DNA of 44,506 nt from an uncultured Flavobacteriales bacterium. Lineage in GTDB: Bacteria; Bacteroidota; Bacteroidia; Flavobacteriales_D; Sanyastnellaceae. Shown here piece after piece: positions 8,307 to 16,186 of the stretch. Position numbers and translations under genes: made by a program. The notes under the pieces are model-generated. The model worked only from the letters and a program-made list of their open reading frames with translations. It searched no databases and was not told where the DNA came from. The stretch spans positions 1-44,506 of the forward strand of contig CALJFZ010000046.1 of NCBI GenBank assembly GCA_938074325.1. Direction: 5' to 3'. Position 1 is the stretch's first letter; the number at the start of each line of letters is the position of its first letter.

Positions 8307-9428
8307 ATGCAAATGCTCGACACCATCCCGGAAGCCATTGAGGCCATCCGAAACGGAGAAGTCATCATTGTCGTTGACGACGAGGACCGTGAAAACGAAG
8401 GCGATTTTCTCGTCGCCGCCCGTCACGCCACACCGGAAGTCGTCAACTTCATGGCGACCCATGGCCGCGGGTTGATTTGCGCCCCGCTCGTCGAAGGACG
8501 CTGCGACGAATTGGACTTGCCCTTGATGGTCCAAACCAACAACGCCGCTTACGAAACGCCGTTCACCGTGAGCGTTGATTTGATCGGACACGGATGCACC
8601 ACGGGTATTTCAGCTCAAGACCGTTCAAAAACCATTCAAGCGCTCATCAATTCCAACACGGAACCACAAGAACTCGGACGGCCCGGGCACATCTTTCCCT
8701 TGCGCGCACGGAAAGGCGGCGTGCTGCGTCGGGCTGGTCACACCGAGGCGGCCATCGATTTCGCCCGTTTAGCAGGCTTCGAACCTGCAGGTGTCATTGT
8801 GGAAATCATGAACGAGGACGGCACCATGGCCCGGCTCCCGGAATGCAGGGAACTTGCCGACAAGTTCAATCTAAAGTTGGTCTCGATCGCCGACCTCATT
8901 GAACACCGCTTGCAAAACGAAACGCTCATCAAGCGCGTCGATGAGATGGACATCCAAACCGCATTCGGCCCGTTCAAAGCGGTCGTCTTCAAACAATCGA
9001 CCAACGAAGTGGAGCACCTGGCCTTGGTGAAAGGTTCTTGGGACGAAAACGACGAAGTCCCAGTGCGCGTGCACAGCACCAGTATGCTCGGCGATGTATT
9101 TCAAATCACCGACTTCGGAAAAGGCCCGATGCTCCATGCGGCGATGAAAAAGATGGACGAAATCGGCCACGGCGTCATCGTCTACCTGAACAAGTTGCGT
9201 CAAGGCGGAGGAATTCTGGATGAATTGGCCGCATACAAGAGCCTGCAAGGGAGCGACCAATCCGTACCCAATCGAATGGACAGCAAGGATTACGGCATAG
9301 GCGCCCAGATCATTCGCCAGCTGGGCGTGCGCAACTGCCACGTATTGACCAACACTCCTCGCACGCTCGGCCCCATTGGCTATGGTTTGACCATTACCAA
9401 CACGTCCAGCTTGGACCTGGAACGGTGA
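8307..9428 (+). CDS. ribB: 3,4-dihydroxy-2-butanone-4-phosphate synthase with degenerate GTP cyclohydrolase II domain
   Basis: Riboflavin synthesis: converts ribulose 5-phosphate to dihydroxybutanone phosphate. The 373-residue protein has a complete RibB half (about 1-200) with the acidic DDEDRENEGDF metal/substrate loop, HGCTTGISAQDR and RRAGHTEAAIDFARLAG. Residues ~210-373 align with GTP cyclohydrolase II (VPVRVHS, GIGAQIIRQLGVRNCHVLTNTP), but the region that in active RibA holds three zinc cysteines reads VHSTSMLGDVFQITDFGKG, with no Cys. That half is therefore probably inactive for GTP and may be structural, and a separate ribA should exist elsewhere. The ATG at 8307 was chosen from the family N terminus and the promoter; the frame runs further upstream without support. 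Confidence 0.93.
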   Translation: MQMLDTIPEAIEAIRNGEVIIVVDDEDRENEGDFLVAARHATPEVVNFMATHGRGLICAPLVEGRCDELDLPLMVQTNNAAYETPFTVSVDLIGHGCTTGISAQDRSKTIQALINSNTEPQELGRPGHIFPLRARKGGVLRRAGHTEAAIDFARLAGFEPAGVIVEIMNEDGTMARLPECRELADKFNLKLVSIADLIEHRLQNETLIKRVDEMDIQTAFGPFKAVVFKQSTNEVEHLALVKGSWDENDEVPVRVHSTSMLGDVFQITDFGKGPMLHAAMKKMDEIGHGVIVYLNKLRQGGGILDELAAYKSLQGSDQSVPNRMDSKDYGIGAQIIRQLGVRNCHVLTNTPRTLGPIGYGLTITNTSSLDLER

Positions 9429-9449
9429 AGCCTGAAAAGTGAGCCACAA

Positions 9450-9475
9450 AAAAAGGGACCATGCGGTCCCTTTTT
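9450..9475. terminator. bidirectional intrinsic terminator between ribB and rpmE2
   Basis: AAAAAGGGACC, loop ATGC, GGTCCCTTTTT: an 11-pair perfect hairpin flanked by A and T runs, so it can work in both directions. It lies 22 bases after the ribB stop and 22 bases after the rpmE2 stop, exactly where two convergent genes need it. Confidence 0.9.
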
Positions 9476-9497
9476 CAATATGGTGAAAGCCGTGGGC

Positions 9498-9776
9498 TTA
9501 TCCTTCTTTTTTCTCTCCACCTTTCTTGTCGAACTTTCCGTATTTCTGACGGAACTTATCAATACGACCTGCTGTGTCAACGAACTGCGCCTTACCGGTG
9601 TAGAATGGGTGTGACTTGTGGCTCACTTCCACCTTGACCAATGGATACTCATTGCCATCCTCCCACTTGATGGTTTCTTTCGTGGCAGCAGCCGAACGGC
9701 TCAAGAAGGCGTAATCGTTTGACATGTCTTTGAAAACAACCAAACGGTAGTTATCGGGGTGGATTCCTGGTTTCAT
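9498..9776 (-). CDS. rpmE2: 50S ribosomal protein L31, type B
   Basis: Large-subunit ribosomal protein of 92 residues. The start ([17 protein letters not shown]) and the core [28 protein letters not shown] are typical of L31. There is no CxxC zinc motif, which defines the type B, zinc-free form; this is the usual L31 of Bacteroidota. The C terminus ends in a short basic and acidic tail (KKGGEKKEG). It is a single-gene unit with its own promoter at 9806-9836 and a shared terminator downstream. Confidence 0.96.
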   Translation of the reverse strand: MKPGIHPDNYRLVVFKDMSNDYAFLSRSAAATKETIKWEDGNEYPLVKVEVSHKSHPFYTGKAQFVDTAGRIDKFRQKYGKFDKKGGEKKEG

Positions 9777-9805
9777 AGCTCGTATTGTATTCCCTTAAGG
9801 GGGCG

Positions 9806-9836
9806 CAAAGATAAGAGACAAGGAGGGAATATCAAA
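9806..9836 (-). promoter_or_regulatory. promoter of rpmE2
   Basis: The minus strand reads TTTG (9836-9833), 19 bases, TATCTTTG (9813-9806): both elements of the Bacteroidota promoter (-33 TTTG, -7 TAnnTTTG) at the expected spacing. It predicts a leader of about 25 bases before the ATG at 9776. This is the best complete promoter seen in the window. Confidence 0.7.
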
Positions 9837-9895
9837 CACTTGCACTTTTTAACGCATTCGTGTCAATAACGAATTCACTTCCCCCGTTTTCACCT

Positions 9896-10011
9896 CAGAA
9901 CCGGACCGATGTTTGTTCTGGTTTTAAGTGAGTTTAGCGCAAGCTAAGCATCAAGTGATAATTTGGTTAAGTTGGTCCTGTCCCAGAACGCTGGGACAGG
10001 ACTATTTTTTT
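9896..10011 (+). ncRNA. candidate small structured RNA with intrinsic terminator
   Basis: In the 330-base gap between rpmE2 and the next gene three inverted repeats follow each other on the plus strand. CAGAAC (9896-9901) can pair with GTTCTG (9915-9920). GTTTAGC (9932-9938) pairs with GCTAAGC (9943-9949) around a GCAA tetraloop. A perfect 12-pair stem (9975-10002) is followed by TATTTTTTTTT. The T run shows plus-strand transcription, and the gene to the left points away, so a transcript must start inside this gap. No SD-ORF of useful size is seen. It could be a small RNA or a leader that attenuates the gene at 10107. No matching promoter is obvious, and 9837-9895 holds nothing recognisable. 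Confidence 0.4.
9975..10011 (+). terminator. strong intrinsic terminator
   Basis: GTCCTGTCCCAG (9975-9986), loop AACG, CTGGGACAGGAC (9991-10002), followed by TA and nine T. A perfect 12-pair stem with a tetraloop and a long U tract: textbook Rho-independent terminator, plus direction only. No annotated gene precedes it on this strand. Confidence 0.85.
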
Positions 10012-10106
10012 TTACCCCAACCTGAACCCACTTCCCCCACAAAATCATGTTGGCAATTCCTCGCACACGCCCGAGGGCGCTTTCTATCTGAGGATAGCTT
10101 GCCTTT

Positions 10107-11261
10107 GTGAACCGTCCCTACTTGCATACGTGGCTCATCGCTCTTGCTGCCTTGCTGCCATCCCTGGCTTTGGCACCCATGAAGAACGCTGGGATCGTCC
10201 AAGAACACGACCTACCCAGCTCCCTTGCTCCAGGCGATTCATACACTACGACGTGGTCTCTCGACATCTACAATTGCGAAGGCTTTGCCCGTTTCCAGGT
10301 GCAATTACCGGAGGGCGTCGACGCAGAGCCGGTTGAAACCGCACGCGCATCCTACTCATTCGAAGAAGGGAAAGCCAAGTTCATTTGGATGGAATTGCCC
10401 CCTCAACGGACACTCCAAATCTCCCTAAAGCTCACGGCCGACGAATCATTCAATGGCGGCACGGTGACGCAATGGTTCTCATTTATCCGAAATGGCAGCC
10501 GAAAAGACGTGGAATTTGAACCCCACCACCTCGCGAAATCTTCTATGCCAGAAGCAACGGCGATCAACACCACCGCTGACCTGGGCGTGACACGGGACTG
10601 GACCCCGACGTCCCGTGGCTCTGGAACCATGACCGTGACCATCACGGGGCATGAAGCAGGCCAATTCTTGAAATTGACTGAGACCCTTGGCAAACACAAG
10701 GCCTTGAGCGTATTGGAAGATGGCGGGTGCCAAATCCGAGATGCCTTTGACGGCAAATTGGTATGCATTTGGCAAGCTGCCCCAGCAGGCGCCATCACCG
10801 TTAAGTACACCCTACGAGGAGGTGAACCCGAAAAAGTCACAGGGACCATTGCGACCATTCGCGATGCGGAGGCCCTGGAATTCGAAGTGGCAGCGCTTGA
10901 AGAGTCGACCGTTGATCAAGAGCCCACCGTTGCGGTACCGGACCCTGCTCCACAGCGTCAAGAGCCTGTAAAGCAAGAGGTGGCATTCCGCGTGCAAGTG
11001 TTGGCCACTCATTCGGCCGTTCAACCCCAAACGGTGAAGCGCATCTATGCCTTCCCGGGAGAAATTCGCCAAGAGCACGACGCAGAGTGGCACAAGTACA
11101 CCACTGGATACCACACGAATTACCGATCTGCTCGAGACAACCGAGTGGACTTATCGACCCACCACAACTTCCCCGGACCGTTTGTCACAGCCTACCGCAA
11201 CGAAAAACGAATCACCGTCCAGGAAGCCTTGCTCCTCACGAAACAAAATTGGATTCCCTAA
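10107..11261 (+). CDS. exported protein with two beta-domains and a C-terminal SPOR-like domain
   Basis: A 384-residue protein with GTG start and signal peptide MNRPYLHTWLIALAALLPSLALA. Two related beta-sandwich-like segments follow: about 40-145 (EGFARFQVQLPEGVDAE, KAKFIWMELPPQ) and about 165-255 (GQFLKLTETLG, KLVCIWQAAPAGAITVKYTL). The pattern 'FAKLQ..LPEGF...FLWM.LP' recurs in uncharacterised Bacteroidota envelope proteins. The end (about 295-380: FRVQVLATHS, WHKYTTGYHTNY, PGPFVTAYRNEKRITVQEAL) resembles the Bacteroidota variant of SPOR, a peptidoglycan-binding domain often sent to the division site. Its stop TAA shares one base with the ATG of the recombinase gene. The function is inferred; a TTG at codon 6 is another possible start. 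Confidence 0.8.
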   Translation: MNRPYLHTWLIALAALLPSLALAPMKNAGIVQEHDLPSSLAPGDSYTTTWSLDIYNCEGFARFQVQLPEGVDAEPVETARASYSFEEGKAKFIWMELPPQRTLQISLKLTADESFNGGTVTQWFSFIRNGSRKDVEFEPHHLAKSSMPEATAINTTADLGVTRDWTPTSRGSGTMTVTITGHEAGQFLKLTETLGKHKALSVLEDGGCQIRDAFDGKLVCIWQAAPAGAITVKYTLRGGEPEKVTGTIATIRDAEALEFEVAALEESTVDQEPTVAVPDPAPQRQEPVKQEVAFRVQVLATHSAVQPQTVKRIYAFPGEIRQEHDAEWHKYTTGYHTNYRSARDNRVDLSTHHNFPGPFVTAYRNEKRITVQEALLLTKQNWIP

Positions 11262-12208
11262 TGAAGCGCAATTCATCGGATTGGAAATCGGCCATACACG
11301 GCTATGAAACGTACCTCGCGCTCGAGCGTGGCCTCAGCGCAAACTCAATCGTTGCATACCTCAGGGATATCTCAAAATTCTGCACTTACTGTGTTGAGCA
11401 AGAATCTGTTCAGGATCCCGGGTTGGTGCAGATGGAACACATTGAGCGGTATTTGGGCTTCCTTTTCGACGAAGGCATCGCTCGCAACAGCCAATCCCGC
11501 ATGCTCTCAGGTATACGGAGCTTTTGCAAGTACCTCCGCGTCGAAGGCATCATGGAAGGAAATCCCGTGGAATTGGTAGAAGCTCCTAAACCCCAACGCA
11601 AATTACCGGATGTCCTGACGGTTGAAGAAATCAATGCCATCATCGGTGCTGTGGACCTTTCCCGCCGTGAAGGCGTTCGAAACCGGGCCATGCTCGAGGT
11701 GCTGTACAGCTGCGGGTTGCGGGTTACGGAATTGTGCGAATTGCAACTTTCGAAAGTGGACTTCATTGACCGGGTCGTTCAAGTCGTGGGCAAAGGGAAC
11801 AAGGAACGCATCGTACCCATTGGCTCCACAGCCTTGGCTGCCATCGATGATTATTTGGCGCAATACCGTGCTGACATCATTCCTATGAAAGGCCACGAAG
11901 ACACCCTCTTTCTGGGCCGCCAAGGGCGAGGATTGAGCCGTCAAATGGCCTTCACCATGCTGCGAAGGGTGGCCATTCATGCACAGGTTCGAAAAAACAT
12001 CAGCCCCCACACATTCCGCCACAGTTTTGCCACGCATCTTTTGGAAGCCGGCGCAGATTTGCGTGCCGTGCAGGAAATGCTCGGGCATGCCCAAATTGCG
12101 ACTACCGAAATCTACACCCACCTGGATCGGCGATTCCTGAAGGATCAAATTGACGCCTTCCATCCCCGCAGCGCTAGTAAAAAGAAGTCGAAGAACACGG
12201 CATTGTGA
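11261..12208 (+). CDS. xerD: tyrosine recombinase XerC/XerD
   Basis: Site-specific recombinase of 315 residues that should resolve chromosome dimers at dif with FtsK. The N-terminal SAM-like core-binding domain (WKSAIHGYETYLALERGLSANSIVAYLRDISKF) is followed by the catalytic domain with the full set: Arg in SCGLRVTELCEL, Lys in KGNKERIVPIG, HxxR in HTFRHSFATHLLEAG, His in MLGHAQIATTEIYTH and the nucleophile Tyr in IYTHLD. I chose the ATG at 11261, which overlaps the previous stop by one base (TAATG). The longer frame is unsupported. XerD rather than XerC is likely from the HAQIATTEIYTH form, but many Bacteroidota have several copies. Confidence 0.93.
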   Translation: MKRNSSDWKSAIHGYETYLALERGLSANSIVAYLRDISKFCTYCVEQESVQDPGLVQMEHIERYLGFLFDEGIARNSQSRMLSGIRSFCKYLRVEGIMEGNPVELVEAPKPQRKLPDVLTVEEINAIIGAVDLSRREGVRNRAMLEVLYSCGLRVTELCELQLSKVDFIDRVVQVVGKGNKERIVPIGSTALAAIDDYLAQYRADIIPMKGHEDTLFLGRQGRGLSRQMAFTMLRRVAIHAQVRKNISPHTFRHSFATHLLEAGADLRAVQEMLGHAQIATTEIYTHLDRRFLKDQIDAFHPRSASKKKSKNTAL

Positions 12209-13074
12209 CGTCCATTCGCACCATCTGGATGGCAGCTGGACTGGTGCTCAGTTTCAACACCGGACTGGCCCAATTTCATGCTGCGACTGAGTCTTTCATT
12301 TCTGCCAACGGGTTGGACACGCTTTTGTGCGATATCTACCTTCCTGAAAATCCCTCACCCGCAGGTTGGGGCATTGTTTTCCTTCACGGTGGAGGATTCA
12401 GTGGAGGCCAACGGGATGACACCGTCAATCGAACGTATTGCACGAAAATGGCCAAACGAGGCGTGGCCGTTGCCAGCATCGACTACCGCCTGCGCCAAGT
12501 TAGTCAAGGGTTTCATTGCGACGTTGATATTGAAGCCAAGCGCGAAGCCATACGTTGGGCTGCAGAAGACCTCGGTGCGGCGATCGAAACGTTGAAACAC
12601 CGATTTCCGGGTGGCATCATTGCCTGCGGCTCCTCTGCAGGTGCAGAAGCCGTGCTGGATGCAGCCTTTAATTTGAAGCTCCCGAAGCTGCGTGGCGTTA
12701 TCAGCCTGGCAGGTGCAATTGAACCCCGCGCGGAGTGGGCAGATGTTCCGGTGCTTGCTTTCCATGGAACATGCGATGCACTTGTCCCTTTTTGCACGGC
12801 CGTTCACCATTACTGCCCAGAAGACAGTCCTGGAGCGTTGGTGCTCGCCGGCGGCGGGGCATTGGCGCAGCTGCATGATCAAGTGTCCCTCTTAGCTTAT
12901 GACAACGCTGGCCACGAATTGGCCTCTACCCTGCTTTCCAATCCTTTGTTCATCGAACGAAACATTCAATTCATTCAGGCCATCGCCCAAGGGACCTTTG
13001 AACCCGAACACCTGACCATTCCCCTCTACCGACCATGTGCCCTTCCCCAATCCGCCCCCGTTCCTTGCAACTGA
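12205..13074 (+). CDS. exported alpha/beta-hydrolase (esterase-like)
   Basis: A 289-residue hydrolase with GTG start that overlaps the recombinase stop (GTGA) and a signal peptide MTSIRTIWMAAGLVLSFNTGLAQ. The alpha/beta-hydrolase hallmarks are HGGGFSGG (oxyanion hole), the nucleophile elbow GSSAGAEAVLDAAF (GxSxG), Asp in FHGTCDALVPF and His in DNAGHELAS, giving a complete Ser-Asp-His triad. It resembles the carboxylesterase/lipase HGGG class. The substrate is unknown; a periplasmic or secreted location is inferred from the signal peptide. It overlaps the next gene by 40 bases in another frame. Confidence 0.88.
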   Translation: MTSIRTIWMAAGLVLSFNTGLAQFHAATESFISANGLDTLLCDIYLPENPSPAGWGIVFLHGGGFSGGQRDDTVNRTYCTKMAKRGVAVASIDYRLRQVSQGFHCDVDIEAKREAIRWAAEDLGAAIETLKHRFPGGIIACGSSAGAEAVLDAAFNLKLPKLRGVISLAGAIEPRAEWADVPVLAFHGTCDALVPFCTAVHHYCPEDSPGALVLAGGGALAQLHDQVSLLAYDNAGHELASTLLSNPLFIERNIQFIQAIAQGTFEPEHLTIPLYRPCALPQSAPVPCN

Positions 13075-13604
13075 TCCCGCGTTCATTTTGCTTCATTCTT
13101 GTGGCATTTTGTGCCATTGAAGGCGCTCTTGCCCAATATCCGAATCCCGCTGATGAGCGGGGATACATCGTACGAATCGGAGATCCGGTACCTGATTTTG
13201 AACTCGTGAGCATCACGGGAGATACTTTCTCACGCGCATCCCTGCTCGGAACCACCTACGTACTGCAATTCACTGCTTCTTGGTGCGGCGTCTGCCGTAA
13301 GGAAATGCCCCATTTGGAAGAGGAGGTGTGGAAGGTGTACGGTGGCGAGGCGTTCACTCTCATCGGCGTAGACTTGGACGAGCCAGCCGAAAAGGTCGAG
13401 GCCTTCGCAGGCCAGATGGGCATCACATACCCCATTGCCCCCGATCCTGCAGGTGAATTGTTCTACCGCATCGCCGGACCCAAATCAGGCGTAACCCGAA
13501 ACGTGGTGGTCGATCAGGAAGGAAATATCGTTTTTCTCACCCGCCTTTATGAGACAGAGGAATTTGAAGAAATGAAAGCGGTCATTGCGCGCACCATGCA
13601 ATGA
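13035..13604 (+). CDS. TlpA-type thioredoxin-fold protein, exported
   Basis: A 189-residue thioredoxin-like protein of the TlpA/ResA (AhpC-TSA) type. An N-terminal hydrophobic stretch (SFCFILVAFCAIEGALA) is a probable signal peptide or anchor. The fold is marked by IGDPVPDFELVSITGD, the redox motif WCGVC (Trp-Cys-x-x-Cys) and IAGPKSGVTRNVVVDQEGNIV with the cis-Pro region altered. It probably acts as a thiol oxidoreductase in the periplasm. The ATG lies inside the end of the esterase gene, so start and coupling are uncertain, but no better start precedes the signal region. Its stop abuts the stop of gluQ, which is convergent, with no base between. Confidence 0.88.
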   Translation: MCPSPIRPRSLQLIPRSFCFILVAFCAIEGALAQYPNPADERGYIVRIGDPVPDFELVSITGDTFSRASLLGTTYVLQFTASWCGVCRKEMPHLEEEVWKVYGGEAFTLIGVDLDEPAEKVEAFAGQMGITYPIAPDPAGELFYRIAGPKSGVTRNVVVDQEGNIVFLTRLYETEEFEEMKAVIARTMQ

Positions 13605-14447
13605 TCATCTCGCGCCTCCGCAAGTCCAAAGTTGCAATGCCGCACGGAGCATCGCAGGAACGTCGCCTTTCTCCACCCGCTTCAATCCCAGGTGATGAAA
13701 TACCTCAGAAAGCACCTCTGGGGCACGCGCTCCTTCTACCGGCGGTGCCAGGGTCTGTTTCGAGAGTTTGTGCCCATCTGCATCCAATGCCAATGGAAGG
13801 TGGTGGTAATGGATTCTCATGCCCCCCAATACTTCTTGCAACTGCAAATGCGCCGGCGTAAAGGGAGCCAAATCCGCGCCGCGTACCACATCGGTAATGC
13901 CCATGCGGATGTCATCGACGACGTTGGCCAGGTGATAACTGTAAATGCCGTGCGCATTGCGCAGGAGAAAGTCTCCCACTTCCGCTGAAGCATCCGCTTC
14001 AACGGGGCCTAGCCCGCCGTCAGACCAGGATACGATGCCTCCGGGGGACCTAAAACGAACCGAACGGGGAAGAACACCCGATGCATCTCTGCACGTACCG
14101 GGGTAAACTTGGGCGCCTCCCAAATCCTTCCGAGAACAGGCACAATCAAAGGTCAATCCCCTTTGCGTTAAATCAACGAGCGCCGCTCGGTAAGCATCGA
14201 ACTGGTCAGACTGATAGGCGACCTCGCCGTCCCACTCCAGTCCAAATCCTTCCAAGGTGCTCAAGATGGATCGAATCGAGCCTGGTGCCACCCGAGGCGC
14301 ATCCAAGTCATCGATTCGAACATACCACTTGCCTCCGCGTGCTCGGGCATCCAGCCACGACCCCACCGCTGCGACCATGGAACCAAAGTGCAAGGGTCCC
14401 GATGGCGTTGGCGCAAAACGCCCAGCGTAGGGAGGAAAATTAGTCAC
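13605..14447 (-). CDS. gluQ: glutamyl-Q tRNA(Asp) synthetase
   Basis: Attaches glutamate to queuosine at position 34 of tRNA(Asp). The protein is 280 residues, the short GluRS paralogue without an anticodon-binding domain. Seen are GRFAPTPSGPLHFGS (HIGH-like site), VRIDDLDAPRVAPG, the zinc cluster CACSRKD...YPGTC, SYHLANVVDD and the KMSKS-like HKLSKQTLAP. It overlaps the end of ettA by eight bases and is downstream of it on the same strand, so the two are co-transcribed: both act on translation. Its presence implies that the organism makes queuosine. Confidence 0.93.
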   Translation of the reverse strand: MTNFPPYAGRFAPTPSGPLHFGSMVAAVGSWLDARARGGKWYVRIDDLDAPRVAPGSIRSILSTLEGFGLEWDGEVAYQSDQFDAYRAALVDLTQRGLTFDCACSRKDLGGAQVYPGTCRDASGVLPRSVRFRSPGGIVSWSDGGLGPVEADASAEVGDFLLRNAHGIYSYHLANVVDDIRMGITDVVRGADLAPFTPAHLQLQEVLGGMRIHYHHLPLALDADGHKLSKQTLAPPVEGARAPEVLSEVFHHLGLKRVEKGDVPAMLRAALQLWTCGGAR

Positions 14448-16128
14448 GCGTCAATTTGCGGTACTTCACGCGCTGCGGCCCGACGTTGCCGAGGCGCTTC
14501 TTGCGGTTTTCCTCGTATTCGCTATACGTGCCCTCAAACCAATACACTTGGCTATCTCCCTCAAAGGCGAGGATGTGGGTGCAAATGCGATCGAGGAAAT
14601 AGCGGTCGTGCGAAATCACAACGGCACATCCTGCAAAGGACTGGATACCTTCCTCCAATGCACGCAAGGTGTCGACGTCGATGTCGTTCGTCGGCTCATC
14701 GAGGAGCAACACATTCGCCTCGGTCTTGAGCGTCATGGCCAAATGCAATCGGTTGCGTTCACCTCCTGAGAGTACGCCGCATTTCTTCTGTTGATCTGCG
14801 CCATTGAAGTTGAATCGGCTAACGTAGGCGCGGCTGTTGAAGAGCTTGCCTCCAATTTCGAGTTGCTCGTTGCCCCCGCTGATGACCTGCCACACCGTCT
14901 TCTCTGGATCAATGTCGGCGTGGCGTTGGTCGACGTATCCAATTTCCACGGTCTCTCCGATGTTGAAAGAACCTGCATCCGCCTGTTCTTCGCCCATGAT
15001 CATTCGGAACAATGTGGTTTTACCAGCACCGTTGGGACCGATGACGCCGACGATACCAGCTGGAGGCAAATTGAAATCGAGGTTCTCGATCAACAAACGC
15101 TCTCCAAACGCCTTTTGCAATGAGGTAGCCTCAATGACAGAGTTGCCCAGTCGCGGTCCGTTCGGAATCGGAATGGTGAGTCGTGCTTCTTTTTCATTCG
15201 TGCCTTCTGCCAACATCTGTTCGTAGTTGTTGACACGCGCCTTGTTCTTCGCTCGTCGGCCTTTGGGCGACTGACGGACCCAATCCAATTCACGCTCAAG
15301 CTCCTTGCGGCGCTTGGATTCCTGCTTTTCTTCCTGTGCCAATCGCTTGGACTTCTGCTCCAGCCAAGACGCGTAGTTGCCTTCGTAAGGAATGCCCTCG
15401 CCGCGATCGAGTTCGAGGATCCACTTGGCGACATTGTCCAAGAAATACCTGTCGTGCGTGACGCACAACACCGTACCCGCGTATTGCTCCAAGTGCTGCT
15501 CCAACCAATCAATGGACTCCGCATCGAGGTGGTTGGTCGGTTCGTCCAGCAGCAACACGTCAGGCTGTTGCAACAACAGTCTACACAGGGCGACGCGGCG
15601 GCGCTCACCACCGGAAAGCACTCCAATTTTTGTGTCGTCCGGCGGGCAGCGCAGGGCGTCCATTGCGATGCTCAACTTGGTATCCAACTCCCATGCGTTC
15701 AACGCGTCGATGCGGTCTTGGACTTCCGCCTGTCGGTTGATCAACGCCTCCATTTTGTCCGGGTTGTTCAGCACCTCTTCGTCCATGAACTTGGCATTGA
15801 TCTCCTCGTATTCCTTTAGGACGTTAACAATGTCAGCTGTCCCCTCTTCTACAATCTCACGAACGGTCTTGTTTTCATCCAATTCTGGCTCCTGCGACAG
15901 GTAACCCACACTCAACCCTGGCGACCAAGTCACATCCCCTGTATACGCTTCGTCCAATCCTGCAATGATGCGCATTACGGTTGATTTACCGGCGCCGTTG
16001 GCACCGAGGATGCCAATTTTCGCCCCGTAGTAGAATCCGAGGGTGACGTCTTTCAAAATGTGCTTGCCTGCGGGGGTGACCTTGTTCACCCGGTGCATGC
16101 TGAAAATGACCTTCTTGTCGTCTGACAT
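14440..16128 (-). CDS. ettA: energy-dependent translational throttle protein EttA (ABC-F ATPase)
   Basis: Cytoplasmic ABC-F protein that binds the ribosomal E site and gates the first elongation steps by ATP level. From the ATG at 16128 (MSDDKKVIFSMHRVNKV) it has 562 residues, close to E. coli EttA (555); the frame upstream adds 38 unsupported residues. Two ATPase cassettes: GANGAGKST, LSGGERRRVALCRLLL, LLLDEPTNHLDAES, then GPNGAGKTT, LSGGERNRLHLAMTL, LLLDEPTNDIDVD. Between them lies the linker rich in Lys/Arg/Glu (about 245-320). No membrane domain. gluQ follows with an eight-base overlap. Confidence 0.95.
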   Translation of the reverse strand: MSDDKKVIFSMHRVNKVTPAGKHILKDVTLGFYYGAKIGILGANGAGKSTVMRIIAGLDEAYTGDVTWSPGLSVGYLSQEPELDENKTVREIVEEGTADIVNVLKEYEEINAKFMDEEVLNNPDKMEALINRQAEVQDRIDALNAWELDTKLSIAMDALRCPPDDTKIGVLSGGERRRVALCRLLLQQPDVLLLDEPTNHLDAESIDWLEQHLEQYAGTVLCVTHDRYFLDNVAKWILELDRGEGIPYEGNYASWLEQKSKRLAQEEKQESKRRKELERELDWVRQSPKGRRAKNKARVNNYEQMLAEGTNEKEARLTIPIPNGPRLGNSVIEATSLQKAFGERLLIENLDFNLPPAGIVGVIGPNGAGKTTLFRMIMGEEQADAGSFNIGETVEIGYVDQRHADIDPEKTVWQVISGGNEQLEIGGKLFNSRAYVSRFNFNGADQQKKCGVLSGGERNRLHLAMTLKTEANVLLLDEPTNDIDVDTLRALEEGIQSFAGCAVVISHDRYFLDRICTHILAFEGDSQVYWFEGTYSEYEENRKKRLGNVGPQRVKYRKLTRD

Positions 16129-16186
16129 TGCGTGTAATTCGTTTGGTGCAAGTATACGGTGAGAGCCCCGAGGAGGCCAATGATGA

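Noticed and set aside
8307-9428. Calling the gene ribBA, bifunctional
   Set aside because: The zinc-binding cysteines of the GTP cyclohydrolase II half are absent, so the second activity is not supported.
9909-9947. 12-codon ORF (MFVLVLSEFSAS) before the strong terminator, as an attenuation leader peptide
   Set aside because: It has no run of one amino-acid codon and no biosynthetic gene follows; kept only as part of the candidate RNA.
9777-10106. tRNA or rRNA gene in the largest intergenic gap
   Set aside because: No cloverleaf, no TTC-loop sequence and no CCA end; the stems do not fit a tRNA.
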